A stretch of 41,796 nt of DNA. Source: Pseudomonas oleovorans subsp. oleovorans. Its GTDB lineage: Bacteria > Pseudomonadota > Gammaproteobacteria > Pseudomonadales > Pseudomonadaceae. The DNA lies in the NCBI RefSeq assembly GCF_002197815.1, contig NZ_NIUB01000037.1, positions 1 through 41,796 on the forward strand. Direction: 5' to 3'. Under the pieces are notes generated by a model. That model was given only the letters and a program-made list of their open reading frames with translations, was not told the DNA's origin and ran no database searches. The position numbers and the translations under genes were made by a program. Every line of letters starts with the position of its first letter. Position 1 is the first letter of the stretch. Positions 9,967-18,002 of the stretch are shown in pieces.

Positions 9967-10122
9967 GTTTTTCTCCCCGCCGCGCCCAGGGCGCGTGCGT
10001 TACAGGCCATTGTTGTCGATGGGCGCAGTATAGGAAGAGCCGCGCAGTGCTTTTCACCATATACACAGCTATATTTGGCGAGAATTCTTGGCAAAAAGCC
10101 ATTTTACAGAGGCGGATTCCCC
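9967..10122. promoter_or_regulatory. Divergent dadA-dadR promoter region
   Basis: These 156 bp separate the divergent dadA and dadR starts. The dadR-proximal half is AT-rich (TTTTCACCATATACACAGC and AATTCTTGGC), as expected for promoters and Lrp-type binding sites. I could not define individual DadR sites or a confident -10/-35 pair by eye. Confidence 0.55.
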
Positions 10123-10611
10123 ATGAGAACCCAGCATCAAAGCCGTCGTGAACTGGACAAGATCGACCGCAACATCCTCCGTATCCTGCAGGAGGACGGG
10201 CGCATCAGCTTCACCGAACTGGGCGAGCGCGTGGGCCTGTCGACCACGCCCTGCACTGAGCGCGTACGCCGTCTGGAGCGCGAAGGCATCATCATGGGCT
10301 ACCACGCCCGCCTCAATCCGCAGCACCTCAAGGCCAACCTGCTGGTGTTCGTCGAGATCAGCCTGGACTACAAATCCGGCGACACCTTCGAGGAGTTTCG
10401 CCGCGCCGTACTCAAGCTGCCGCATGTGCTGGAATGCCACCTGGTGTCCGGCGACTTCGATTACCTGGTGAAGGCGCGCATCAACGAGATGGCCAGCTAC
10501 CGCAAGCTGCTCGGTGACATCCTGCTCAAGCTGCCGCACGTGCGCGAATCGAAGAGCTACATCGTCATGGAGGAGGTGAAGGAGAGCCTGGCGCTGCCGG
10601 TGCCGGAGTGA
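10123..10611 (+). CDS. dadR: Lrp/AsnC family regulator of alanine catabolism
   Basis: This is a 162-residue leucine-responsive-type regulator. The N-terminal winged helix-turn-helix (about 10-60) includes LDKIDRNILRILQEDGRIS and STTPCTERVRRLEREG. The C-terminal RAM/effector domain (about 75-155) ends in SKSYIVMEEVKES. I set the start at the ATG at 10123, which follows AGAGG; the much longer open frame upstream is antisense to dadA and the RidA gene. In P. aeruginosa DadR activates the dad genes in response to L-alanine, and the divergent placement here agrees. A perfect REP-type hairpin follows the gene and probably ends its transcript. Confidence 0.95.
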   Translation: MRTQHQSRRELDKIDRNILRILQEDGRISFTELGERVGLSTTPCTERVRRLEREGIIMGYHARLNPQHLKANLLVFVEISLDYKSGDTFEEFRRAVLKLPHVLECHLVSGDFDYLVKARINEMASYRKLLGDILLKLPHVRESKSYIVMEEVKESLALPVPE

Positions 10612-10614
10612 ATC

Positions 10615-10680
10615 TGTAGGAGCGAGCTCTGCTCGCGAACCAGACCAGCAAAAGCTTCGCGAGCAGAGCTCGCTCCTACA
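10615..10680. repeat. REP-type palindrome, 25-bp perfect arms
   Basis: TGTAGGAGCGAGCTCTGCTCGCGAA (10615-10639) is exactly mirrored at 10656-10680 with 16 bases between. The same 25-mer occurs once more at 21866-21890. GTAGGAGCGRGC...GCGAA is a very common Pseudomonas repetitive extragenic palindrome. It begins 3 bases after the dadR stop codon, so it probably serves as transcript end or 3' protection. Confidence 0.9.
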
Positions 10681-10692
10681 CAATGGTCGATC

Positions 10693-10805
10693 GTTCCCAC
10701 GCTCTGTGTGGGCATGCAGCCCCGGACGTTCTGCGTCAGCCTGCTGCACGCGGCAAGTCGTGGCGCGGAGCGCCACTGCAGGGGTCTACCACGCAGAGCG
10801 TGGGA
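10693..10805. repeat. Second intergenic inverted-repeat element
   Basis: GTTCCCACGCTCTGTGTGG at the left pairs with CCACGCAGAGCGTGGGA at the right (10789-10805). The GTTCCCACGCTCTG...GGGCATGCAGCC core is a widespread Pseudomonas repeat type, different from the REP just upstream. It fills the gap between the convergent dadR and YkgJ genes. Confidence 0.75.
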
Positions 10806-10814
10806 GCCATCAGC

Positions 10815-11168
10815 CTAAACGAGTCGCTGGCGAGTGGTGGCGATCAGACGGTGCACCTGGCGCTCCACCGCCGGCTCGATCGGCAGTTCCGGCCCACGCC
10901 CATGCGGGCAAGGCAGACGTGGTGTGGTGCCGAACAGGCGACAGATCAGCGGGCGCTGGTCATACACCTCGCAACCGTTCGGTCCCAGGTGTACGCAGTT
11001 GTACTCGGCCAGCGCCGCGTCATGTTCGGCATCGTTCTTCACCGGCAGGCGCGCCAGCTCTTCGGATGAGGCGGTCACCGGCCCACAGCAGTCATGGCAG
11101 CCGGGTATGCAGTCGAAGCGCGGGATCTGCCGGCGCAGGTGATCGATCTTGCGGTCTGTGCAGCTCAT
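10815..11168 (-). CDS. YkgJ family cysteine cluster protein
   Basis: This is a 117-residue soluble protein with eight Cys, arranged as DCIPGCHDCCGP near the N terminus and NC...GCEVY...ICRLFGT...LPC later. This is the pattern of the zinc/iron-chelating CxxCxxCC family (PF03692, YkgJ). Members are thought to bind zinc or an iron-sulfur cluster, but no reaction is established. The gene faces dadR, is divergent from pauB, and has only a weak ribosome-binding site. There is no sign of damage. A link to polyamine oxidation would be guesswork. Confidence 0.87.
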   Translation of the reverse strand: MSCTDRKIDHLRRQIPRFDCIPGCHDCCGPVTASSEELARLPVKNDAEHDAALAEYNCVHLGPNGCEVYDQRPLICRLFGTTPRLPCPHGRGPELPIEPAVERQVHRLIATTRQRLV

Positions 11169-11380
11169 ACGCGGGCGCCTGGCAACGAAGGCGACAGTTT
11201 ACCGTGCCATGCTGATGCCTGCCCGCAGAGGGACGGATTAGCTACACGCCGATCCCCGAACGTAGCGCACGACGTCGTTCTGCTGTCCCGCGTGTTTTTT
11301 CCGCAGGCCTCTTGGCGCCGGACGGATCACGCGCTTATGCTGCGTTGAATTTTCCACACAACACAATCAGGATTTCGCAC

Positions 11381-12694
11381 ATGAACGCCCGCGTTCACCA
11401 GCCCGTCCACAGCCCGCAGCATGCCGCTTCCTATTACGCCGCCAGCGTCAATCGCCAGCAGGCCTACCCGCCCCTGGGCGGTGAGCTGCAGGTGGACGTG
11501 TGCATCGTCGGTGGCGGTTTCAGCGGCCTCAACACCGCCATCGAGCTGGCCCAGAAAGGCCTGTCGGTGGCGCTGCTGGAGGCGCGCAAGATCGGCTGGG
11601 GCGCCAGCGGGCGCAACGGCGGGCAGCTGATTCGTGGCGTCGGCCATGATGTCGAACAGTTCGAATCGGTGGTCGGCCAGGATGGCGTGCGCCAGTTCAA
11701 GCTGATGGGCCTGGAGGCGGTGGAGATCGTGCGTGATCGCGTTGCGCAGTTTCAGATCGATTGCGACCTGACCTGGGGCTACTGCGACCTGGCCAACAAA
11801 CCGGCGCATATGGACGACTTCGCCGCCGACAAGGCAGAGCTGGAAAGCCTCGGCTATCGTCACGAACTGCGCATGGTGCCGAAGGAGCGCATCCACGAAG
11901 TGGTCGGCTCCGACAACTATCACGGTGCCATGATCGACATGGGCTCGGGCCACCTGCACCCGCTCAACCTGGCGCTCGGCGAAGCCGCTGCCGCCCAATC
12001 GCTCGGCGTGCAGCTGTTCGAAGACTCACCGGTGACACGCATCGACTACGGCAACGAGGTGCGCGTGCACACCGCCCAGGGCCAAGTGCGCGCCAAGTAC
12101 CTGGTGCTGGCCTGCAATGCCTACATCAACGGCCTCAATCCGACCCTGAGCGGCAAGGTGCTACCGGCCGGCAGCTATATCATCGCCACCGAACAACTCT
12201 CCGAAGAGCAGGCGAGGCAACTGATTCCACAGAATATGGCGCTGTGCGACCAGCGCGTGACAGTCGACTATTACCGACTCTCCGCCGACCGCCGCCTGCT
12301 GTTCGGTGGTGCCTGCCACTATTCCGGGCGTGACCCGGCCGATATCGCTGGCTACATGAAGCCGAAGATGCTCAAGGTATTCCCGCAACTGGCCAATGTG
12401 CGCATCGACTATCAATGGGGCGGGATGATCGGCATCGGCGCCAACCGCCTGCCGCAGATCGGCCGACTCAAGGATCAGCCCAACGTGTTCCACGCCCAGG
12501 CCTACGCCGGCCACGGCGTCAACGCCACGCACCTGGCTGGCAAACTGCTCGGCGAGGCCATCGCCGGTCAGGCAAGCCATGGCTTCGATCTGTTCGACAA
12601 GGTGCCGCACATGACCTTCCCCGGCGGCAAGCACCTGCGCTCACCGCTGCTGGCACTGGGCATGCTCTGGCACCGGCTGAAGGAAGTGCTCTAG
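11381..12694 (+). CDS. pauB: FAD-dependent oxidoreductase, PauB/PuuB type (gamma-glutamylpolyamine oxidase)
   Basis: This is a 437-residue DAO-superfamily flavoprotein with the FAD motif GGGFSG (44-49) and the family hallmark GWGASGRNGGQ shortly after. This matches the PuuB/PauB oxidases that convert gamma-glutamyl-putrescine-type amines to aldehydes. The start at 11381 follows AGGA; the open frame extends upstream without support. In P. aeruginosa the gene at this position is PA5309, one of the PauB enzymes. KauB downstream would oxidise the aldehyde product. The stop codon TAG (12692-12694) lies inside the CTAG end of a MITE-like element, suggesting that insertion of the element set the present C terminus. 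Confidence 0.87.
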   Translation: MNARVHQPVHSPQHAASYYAASVNRQQAYPPLGGELQVDVCIVGGGFSGLNTAIELAQKGLSVALLEARKIGWGASGRNGGQLIRGVGHDVEQFESVVGQDGVRQFKLMGLEAVEIVRDRVAQFQIDCDLTWGYCDLANKPAHMDDFAADKAELESLGYRHELRMVPKERIHEVVGSDNYHGAMIDMGSGHLHPLNLALGEAAAAQSLGVQLFEDSPVTRIDYGNEVRVHTAQGQVRAKYLVLACNAYINGLNPTLSGKVLPAGSYIIATEQLSEEQARQLIPQNMALCDQRVTVDYYRLSADRRLLFGGACHYSGRDPADIAGYMKPKMLKVFPQLANVRIDYQWGGMIGIGANRLPQIGRLKDQPNVFHAQAYAGHGVNATHLAGKLLGEAIAGQASHGFDLFDKVPHMTFPGGKHLRSPLLALGMLWHRLKEVL

Positions 12695-12854
12695 CAGGCC
12701 GTTGAAAAACGTAGGCGAGGCAGCCAATGCAAGGCAAAAATAGGCGAAAAAGCGGAGTTTACGAGCTGTAAATGAGCATTTTGATCGGACTCGCGCACGA
12801 GCCTGTTTTTAACGCAGCAGTGGCAACGCAGATAGTTTTTCAACAGCCTGCTAG
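12691..12854. repeat. MITE-like inverted-repeat element, copy 2
   Basis: A 164-bp non-coding element is bounded by CTAGCAGGCCGTTGAAAAAC (12691-12710) and GTTTTTCAACAGCCTGCTAG (12835-12854), which are inverted repeats with 19 of 20 positions matching. Its interior is related to the element at 6866-7020. It separates the convergent pauB and MFS genes and can fold end to end. Autonomous relatives cannot be identified from this window. Confidence 0.8.
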
Positions 12855-12867
12855 CTGGTCAGCGGCA

Positions 12868-14025
12868 TCAGGAGCGTGCCGCGCCCACCGCCTGCATCTC
12901 GCTGAAGGCGCCGCGCTGACTGGCCAGGATGATGAATACCAGGGCACCGGTAGCCATCATCAGCGGCAACGCATGGCCGCTCAGCCACTGGCTGACGGCG
13001 CCCGTGGCCAGCGGCCCGACCAGGCAACCCAGGCCCCACAGCTGAGCGACGTGGGCGTTGGCACGCACCAGTTCATCATCGCGGTAACGCTCGCCGATCA
13101 TGATCAGCGACAGGGTGAACAGACCACCGGCGCTGGCACCGAAGGCAACGAACACCGGCCAGATCAGCGGCGTGTGCAGGAGCAACGGTATCGCCAGGCT
13201 GGACAGCAGCAACACCACGCCACAACAGCGGAACAAGGTCTGCCGCGACATGCGGTCGGCCAGCCAGCCGATGGGCAGTTGCAGCGCGGCATCGCCGATC
13301 ACCACCACGCTGACCATGACCAGCGCCACCTCCTGGGTGAAGCCCTGGCGCAGGCTGTAGATCGGCAGCAGGGTCAGCATCATCGCCTCGAAGGCGGCGA
13401 ACAGCATTACCGCCCAGGCAATCGCCGGCAACTTGCGGCAGAACACCAATAGCCCGCGCCCAGAAGCGCTATGCGCATCCACCTGGGGTGCACCGGTGCG
13501 CCCGAGCAGAATCAGCGAACCGCCGATCAGCAGACACACGCCCGTCCAGAAACCCCGGTCAGTCGCCGTGCCGAGCGCTGTCAGCAGCAACGGCCCGCTG
13601 AGCTGACTGAGGGCATAACCCGTGCCGTACAACGCCACCAGACGGCCGCGCCACTTTTCCACGGCGAGCTGGTTAATCCAGCTTTCACCGAGCACGAACA
13701 CCACGGTCAGCGCCACGCCGAGGAACAGCCGCAGCCCCACCCAGACCGCATAATTCTGCACCAGCGCCAGGCCAGCCACCGACAGCGCACCGAGCAACAG
13801 ACACAACTGCATCAGCACGGTGGTGCCGAAACGTGCCGCCAGGCGCCCGGCCAGCGAAGCTCCGAGCAACACACCAACCGCAGGAGTGGCCGCCATCACA
13901 CCAATGGCAAAAGAATCATAGCCCCAGCTTTCCAGGCGCAACGACACCAGCGGCATGGTCACGCCCAGCGCCAACCCGATGCTGATGACCGCCGAGCAGA
14001 CGGCGAAGTAGGTGCCCCAACGCAT
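12868..14025 (-). CDS. Major facilitator superfamily transporter
   Basis: This is a 385-residue integral membrane protein with about twelve hydrophobic segments in two sets of six and the MFS loop motif between helices 2 and 3 (GRLAARFGTTV; again as GWLADRMSRQTLF in the second half). I chose the ATG at 14025 behind AAGGAA; the longer frame adds a polar leader read from intergenic sequence. It resembles the YcaD-like branch of MFS carriers, and a similar transporter occupies the same place in P. aeruginosa. Substrate is unknown; its position between pauB and kauB makes a polyamine or related compound plausible. Confidence 0.88.
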   Translation of the reverse strand: MRWGTYFAVCSAVISIGLALGVTMPLVSLRLESWGYDSFAIGVMAATPAVGVLLGASLAGRLAARFGTTVLMQLCLLLGALSVAGLALVQNYAVWVGLRLFLGVALTVVFVLGESWINQLAVEKWRGRLVALYGTGYALSQLSGPLLLTALGTATDRGFWTGVCLLIGGSLILLGRTGAPQVDAHSASGRGLLVFCRKLPAIAWAVMLFAAFEAMMLTLLPIYSLRQGFTQEVALVMVSVVVIGDAALQLPIGWLADRMSRQTLFRCCGVVLLLSSLAIPLLLHTPLIWPVFVAFGASAGGLFTLSLIMIGERYRDDELVRANAHVAQLWGLGCLVGPLATGAVSQWLSGHALPLMMATGALVFIILASQRGAFSEMQAVGAARS

Positions 14026-14062
14026 TGGTGAATTCCTTGGCAGACGAGCCACTGCAAAGACA

Positions 14063-14173
14063 ACGGCCGGGCTCCTCGGGAACCCGGCCGTAGGTTTCGG
14101 GAGCGAGATAGCCGGCAGTTTCGCTGCGTTCTCGGCCCTCTCCCCCAGCCCCTCTCCCATAAATGGGAGAGGG
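14063..14173. terminator. Hairpins between kauB and the MFS gene
   Basis: ACGGCCGGG (14063-14071) pairs perfectly with CCCGGCCGT (14083-14091). A second stem, CCCTCTCCCAT/ATGGGAGAGGG, spans 14150-14173. Neither has a long T tract, so termination strength is uncertain, but they occupy the expected 3' end of the leftward kauB transcript. Confidence 0.55.
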
Positions 14174-14217
14174 GAGCCGATTACCTGGCCGACGACCAGG
14201 AGATCGTCCCGGTACCG

Positions 14218-15711
14218 CTACAGCTTGATCCAGGTGGCCTTGATCTCGGTGTACTTGTCGAAGGCATGCAGCGACTTGTCGCGACCGTTGCCGGACTGCT
14301 TGAAACCACCGAACGGCGCGGTCATGTCACCGCCATCGTACTGGTTGATCCACACGCTGCCGGCACGCACGGCGCGGCCAACGCGATGGGCGCGGGACAG
14401 GTTGCTGGTCCAGATACCTGCCGCCAGGCCATAGATGGTGTCGTTGGCGATGGCCACGGCATCGGCCTCGTCATCGAAACCGATCACCGACAGCACCGGG
14501 CCGAAGATCTCTTCCTTGGCGATGCGCATGGCGTTGTTCACCCCATCGAAGATGGTCGGCTCGACATAGGTGCCGCCGGTTTCCTCCATCACCCGCTTGC
14601 CGCCGGCCACCAGCTTGGCGCCGTCGTCATGGCCGGCCTGGATGTAGTTCAGCACCTGGTTCATCTGGGTGGTGTCGACCAGCGCACCGACATTGGTTGC
14701 CGGGTCCAGCGGGTTGCCCGGTTTCCAGGCCTTGATCGCCTCGACCACCATGGGCACGAACTTGTCCTTGATCGAGTTCTCCACCAGCAGGCGCGAACCG
14801 GCGGTGCAGACCTCGCCCTGGTTGAAGGCAATGGCGCTGGCAGCCGCTTCGGCAGCGGCCTGCAGGTCCGGCGCGTCAGCGAAGACGATGTTCGGGCTCT
14901 TGCCGCCTGCTTCCAGCCAGACGCGCTTCATGTTCGACTCGCCGGCATAGATCATCAGTTGCTTGGCGATCTTGGTCGAGCCGGTGAACACCAGGGTGTC
15001 GACATCCATGTGCAGAGCAAGGGCCTTGCCAACGGTGTGGCCGAAGCCTGGCAGCACGTTGAACACGCCAGCCGGGATGCCGGCCTCGATGGCCAGCTGG
15101 GCGATGCGGATGCCGGTCAGCGGCGACTTCTCGGAGGGCTTGAGGATAATCGAGTTACCGGTGGCCAACGCCGGACCGAGCTTCCAGCAGGACATCAGCA
15201 GCGGAAAGTTCCACGGTACGATGGCGGCGACCACACCCACCGGCTCGCGGGTGACCAGGCCGAGCTGGTCGTGAGGCGTGGCAGCGACCTCGTCATAGAC
15301 CTTGTCGATGGCCTCGCCGCTCCAGCGGATGGCGTTGGCGGCGCTGCCGACGTCGATGCTCAGCGAGTCGCTGATCGGCTTGCCCATGTCGAGGGTTTCC
15401 AGCAGGGCCAGCTCCTGGCCATGCTCTTCGATCAGCTCGGCGAAACGGATCATCACCTTCTTGCGCTTGGCCGGGGCCAGACGCGACCACACACCGGATT
15501 CAAACGTAGCGCGGGCATCCTTGACCGCCACTTCGGCGTCGGCCTGGTCACAGCTGGCCACCAGGCCGAGCAGGCGGCCGTCGACCGGGCTGATGCATTC
15601 GAAGGTAGCGCCAGACTCGGCTGCGCGATACTCACCGTGCACGAAGGCGCGGGTTTCGATGCTCAGGGTCTTGGCACGCTGTTCCCAGTCGGCACGAGTC
15701 AGGCTAGTCAT
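14218..15711 (-). CDS. kauB: 4-guanidinobutyraldehyde / 4-aminobutyraldehyde dehydrogenase
   Basis: This is a 497-residue NAD(P)-dependent aldehyde dehydrogenase. The active-site Asn169 (in VPWNFP), general base Glu267 (in LEAGGKSP) and catalytic Cys302 (in GEVCTAGS) are all present. In Pseudomonas, KauB/PauC oxidises aldehydes from agmatine, putrescine and other polyamines to the acids, including GABA. The start follows GAGAGGA. The gene is divergent from the cupin gene and lies near pauB and gabDT, which supports this role over generic betaine-aldehyde dehydrogenase activity. PauR control is likely by analogy. Confidence 0.92.
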   Translation of the reverse strand: MTSLTRADWEQRAKTLSIETRAFVHGEYRAAESGATFECISPVDGRLLGLVASCDQADAEVAVKDARATFESGVWSRLAPAKRKKVMIRFAELIEEHGQELALLETLDMGKPISDSLSIDVGSAANAIRWSGEAIDKVYDEVAATPHDQLGLVTREPVGVVAAIVPWNFPLLMSCWKLGPALATGNSIILKPSEKSPLTGIRIAQLAIEAGIPAGVFNVLPGFGHTVGKALALHMDVDTLVFTGSTKIAKQLMIYAGESNMKRVWLEAGGKSPNIVFADAPDLQAAAEAAASAIAFNQGEVCTAGSRLLVENSIKDKFVPMVVEAIKAWKPGNPLDPATNVGALVDTTQMNQVLNYIQAGHDDGAKLVAGGKRVMEETGGTYVEPTIFDGVNNAMRIAKEEIFGPVLSVIGFDDEADAVAIANDTIYGLAAGIWTSNLSRAHRVGRAVRAGSVWINQYDGGDMTAPFGGFKQSGNGRDKSLHAFDKYTEIKATWIKL

Positions 15712-15965
15712 TCCGGCATCCTCTCAATGGGTGGAAGCGGCGCCTGCGAGGGCGCGCACTGTCAATAATTCTGCAAGGCCAGATCGCTGGCCAGATCCTG
15801 GCTGACACACTAAACCAGGGGGCTGTGGCTTTTCAATATTTTTGACACGGACCGGCAAAAGCCCTTGTCATGTGCGTTTTTTTAAACATAGACTGCTGCC
15901 ACGACTTTCCCGCGAAGGCCCTGCTGGTCGCGCGGTTGCCGCCACCGAAACCATGGAACAGCCAG
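15712..15965. promoter_or_regulatory. Divergent kauB-cupin promoter region
   Basis: This 254-bp gap contains both promoters. For the rightward gene a possible sigma-70 site is TTGTCA (15865-15870), then 17 bases, then ATAGAC (15888-15893). An AT-rich CAATATTTTTGACA stretch lies near 15834-15846. No operator could be assigned. Confidence 0.4.
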
Positions 15966-16325
15966 ATGAACATCGAACAGATCGTCGACTTCGCCCAGGC
16001 TGGCACGGCCGCCGAACACTATCGCCCAGCGCCGGAAAAAGTGCTCAAGGGCGACCCCGAGCAAAGCGTGCGCAACCACTACAGCAGCCCCTGCGGACAG
16101 TTCAGCAGTGGCATCTGGGAAGGCGCCGTGGGTCAATGGACGGTGCACTACACCGAGCACGAATACTGCGAGATTCTTCAGGGCGTGTCTGTGCTGCGTG
16201 ATGCTGATGGCAACGCCAAGACCGTACGCGCCGGCGACCGTTTCGTGATTCCTGCTGGCTTTTCCGGCACCTGGGAAGTGCTCGAAGCCTGCCGCAAGGT
16301 GTATGTGATCTTCGAGCCCAAGTAG
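15966..16325 (+). CDS. Cupin domain protein
   Basis: This is a 119-residue single-domain cupin (about 45-118). The first cupin strand pair appears as WTVHYTEHEYCEILQG, and the second as VRAGDRFVIPAGFSGTWEV, matching the (S)-ureidoglycine aminohydrolase-like Cupin_3 group. The metal ligands are partly non-standard, so binding is uncertain. It is transcribed away from kauB and ended by a clear terminator. A small cupin occurs at the same location in P. aeruginosa polyamine genes. The enzyme activity is unknown. The start is supported by alignment with the family pattern more than by its weak ribosome-binding site. Confidence 0.82.
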   Translation: MNIEQIVDFAQAGTAAEHYRPAPEKVLKGDPEQSVRNHYSSPCGQFSSGIWEGAVGQWTVHYTEHEYCEILQGVSVLRDADGNAKTVRAGDRFVIPAGFSGTWEVLEACRKVYVIFEPK

Positions 16326-16356
16326 GTTCCCGAACTCCTGTTGCTTGTCACCCTTT

Positions 16357-16380
16357 GGCCCGCCTTGCGCGGGCCTTTTT
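16357..16380 (+). terminator. Intrinsic terminator after the cupin gene
   Basis: GGCCCGC-CTTGC-GCGGGCC followed by TTTTT is a classic rho-independent terminator 31 bp after the stop codon. Confidence 0.92.
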
Positions 16381-16420
16381 CTGCGCGCCCCATGCCCAGC
16401 GGCAGTGGAGCGCGCGTCGT

Positions 16421-16473
16421 GTAGGGCGGGTGCAACCCGCCTTGAAGGAACTGGCGGGTTTCACCCGCCCTAC
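16421..16473. repeat. REP-like inverted repeat between convergent cupin and gabT
   Basis: GTAGGGCGGGTGCAACCCGCC is mirrored by GGCGGGTTTCACCCGCCCTAC with a short spacer. This GTAGGGYGGG family of palindromes is frequent in pseudomonads and resembles the one after rep. Confidence 0.8.
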
Positions 16474-16487
16474 CCCAGCCGGCAGGC

Positions 16488-16514
16488 AAAAAAAGACCCG
16501 CACGCGGCGGGTCT
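16488..16514 (-). terminator. Intrinsic terminator after gabT
   Basis: On the minus strand, AGACCCGCC-GCG-TGCGGGTCT forms a hairpin followed by seven T, 50 bp after the gabT stop codon. Confidence 0.88.
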
Positions 16515-16564
16515 CAGGTGCGCCCGGCCTGGTGAGCCACGGGCGCAGGTACAGCAGGAACGAC

Positions 16565-17845
16565 TCAGGCCAGCTCGTCGAAGCACTCGGCAACGATGGC
16601 GATGCCTTTTTCCAGTTGCGCGTCAGGGATGGTGACAGGCATCAGGAAACGGATGACGTTGTAGTAGGTGCCGCACGACAGCAGGATCAGGCCCTTCTCG
16701 CGCGCCTTGGCGACGATCTTGCCGACCAGCTCGGCAGCCGGCTTGCTGTGGTCGCCGCCTTCGAACAGCTCGATGGCGACCATAGAACCCAGGCCGCGCA
16801 CGTCGCCAATCACCTTGTGCTTCTCGGCGATCTTGTTCAGGCCGGCTTTGAGCTTCTCGCCGACGGCGTTAGAGCGCGCCAGCAGGTTCTCTTCGTCGAA
16901 CACCTTGAGTACGGCCAGGGCCGCGGCGCAGGCGATCGGGCTGCCGGCGTAGGTGCCGCCCAGACCACCGGGAGCGATCTTGTCCATGATCTCGGCCTTG
17001 CCGCACACGCCGGAGATCGGGAAGCCGCCGCCAACGGACTTGGCGAAGGTGGTCAGATCGGGCACCACGCCCAGTTGTTCGGTGGCGAAGAAGGTGCCAG
17101 TACGGCCCGCGCCGGTCTGCACTTCGTCAGCAATCAGGAGAATGCCGTGCTGGTCGCACAGGGCACGCAGGCGCTGCATGAAGGCCGGGGAGTTGACGTA
17201 GAAACCGCCCTCGCCCTGCACCGGCTCGATGATGATCGCGGCGATGTCCTGCGGCTGTGCGTCGTTCTTGAACACGCGCTCGATGCTGGCGATGGACTCG
17301 TCCTCGCTCACACCGTGCAGCGGGCATGGCGCCTGGGCGCGGTACACGCCAGCGGGCATCAGGCCCATGCCAGCGGAGTACGGTACGACCTTGCCGGTCA
17401 GCGACAGGGTCATCATGGTGCGGCCGTGGTAGGCGCCGGTGAAGGCGATCACGCCAGCACGGCCGGTGGCGGCACGGGCGATCTTCACCGCGTTCTCGAC
17501 CGCTTCGGAGCCGGAGGTGACCAGCAGGGTCTTCTTGGCGAAGTCACCCGGTACGCGCTTGGCGATCTCCTCACAAAGCTCGATGTAGGGCTCGTAGGCC
17601 AGCACCTGGAAGCAGGTGTGGGTCAGCTTGGTCAGTTGCTCCTGAACAGCGGCGATCACCTTCGGATGCAGGTGGCCGGTGTTCAGGACGGCGATACCGC
17701 CGGCGAAGTCGATGTACTCGCGGCCTTCGACGTCCCACACAGTGGCGTTCTCGGCGCGCTCGGCGACGATCGGGTGGATCTGGCCGACGCCGCGCGGAAC
17801 AGCGGCGGCACGGCGTTGCAGCAGGGATTCGTTGGTCTTGCTCAT
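16565..17845 (-). CDS. gabT: 4-aminobutyrate aminotransferase
   Basis: This is a 426-residue class III PLP aminotransferase that converts GABA and 2-oxoglutarate to succinate semialdehyde and glutamate. The PLP lysine is Lys269 (TTFAKSVGGGFP), the pyridine-N Asp is Asp240 (LIADEVQTG), and the phosphate-binding SGSEAVENA segment is present. The ATG at 17845 follows GAGGA and gives the normal GabT length; a longer frame runs to 17887. It follows gabD by 157 bp on the same strand and is ended by a strong terminator. GABA arrives from KauB, so the placement makes a continuous pathway. Confidence 0.95.
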   Translation of the reverse strand: MSKTNESLLQRRAAAVPRGVGQIHPIVAERAENATVWDVEGREYIDFAGGIAVLNTGHLHPKVIAAVQEQLTKLTHTCFQVLAYEPYIELCEEIAKRVPGDFAKKTLLVTSGSEAVENAVKIARAATGRAGVIAFTGAYHGRTMMTLSLTGKVVPYSAGMGLMPAGVYRAQAPCPLHGVSEDESIASIERVFKNDAQPQDIAAIIIEPVQGEGGFYVNSPAFMQRLRALCDQHGILLIADEVQTGAGRTGTFFATEQLGVVPDLTTFAKSVGGGFPISGVCGKAEIMDKIAPGGLGGTYAGSPIACAAALAVLKVFDEENLLARSNAVGEKLKAGLNKIAEKHKVIGDVRGLGSMVAIELFEGGDHSKPAAELVGKIVAKAREKGLILLSCGTYYNVIRFLMPVTIPDAQLEKGIAIVAECFDELA

Positions 17846-18002
17846 GGTGTCCTCATGGTCATCCCCGGCGGGAGGTCGGCTCAGCATGCGATGATCGACT
17901 GAACCGAGCCCGCGAGGGACTCAATAGGGTTACGGCTTACAACCGGGGCGCCGCACGCTCTTTCGCACCTTGCCCCGTCTTGGAAATCAGCGGATTTCCG
18001 AA

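Noticed and set aside
8212..10122. Long rightward open frame upstream of dadR
   Set aside because: It is antisense to the RidA gene and dadA, which have full family motifs; it reads as a high-GC shadow frame. Only the final part from 10123 is real (dadR).
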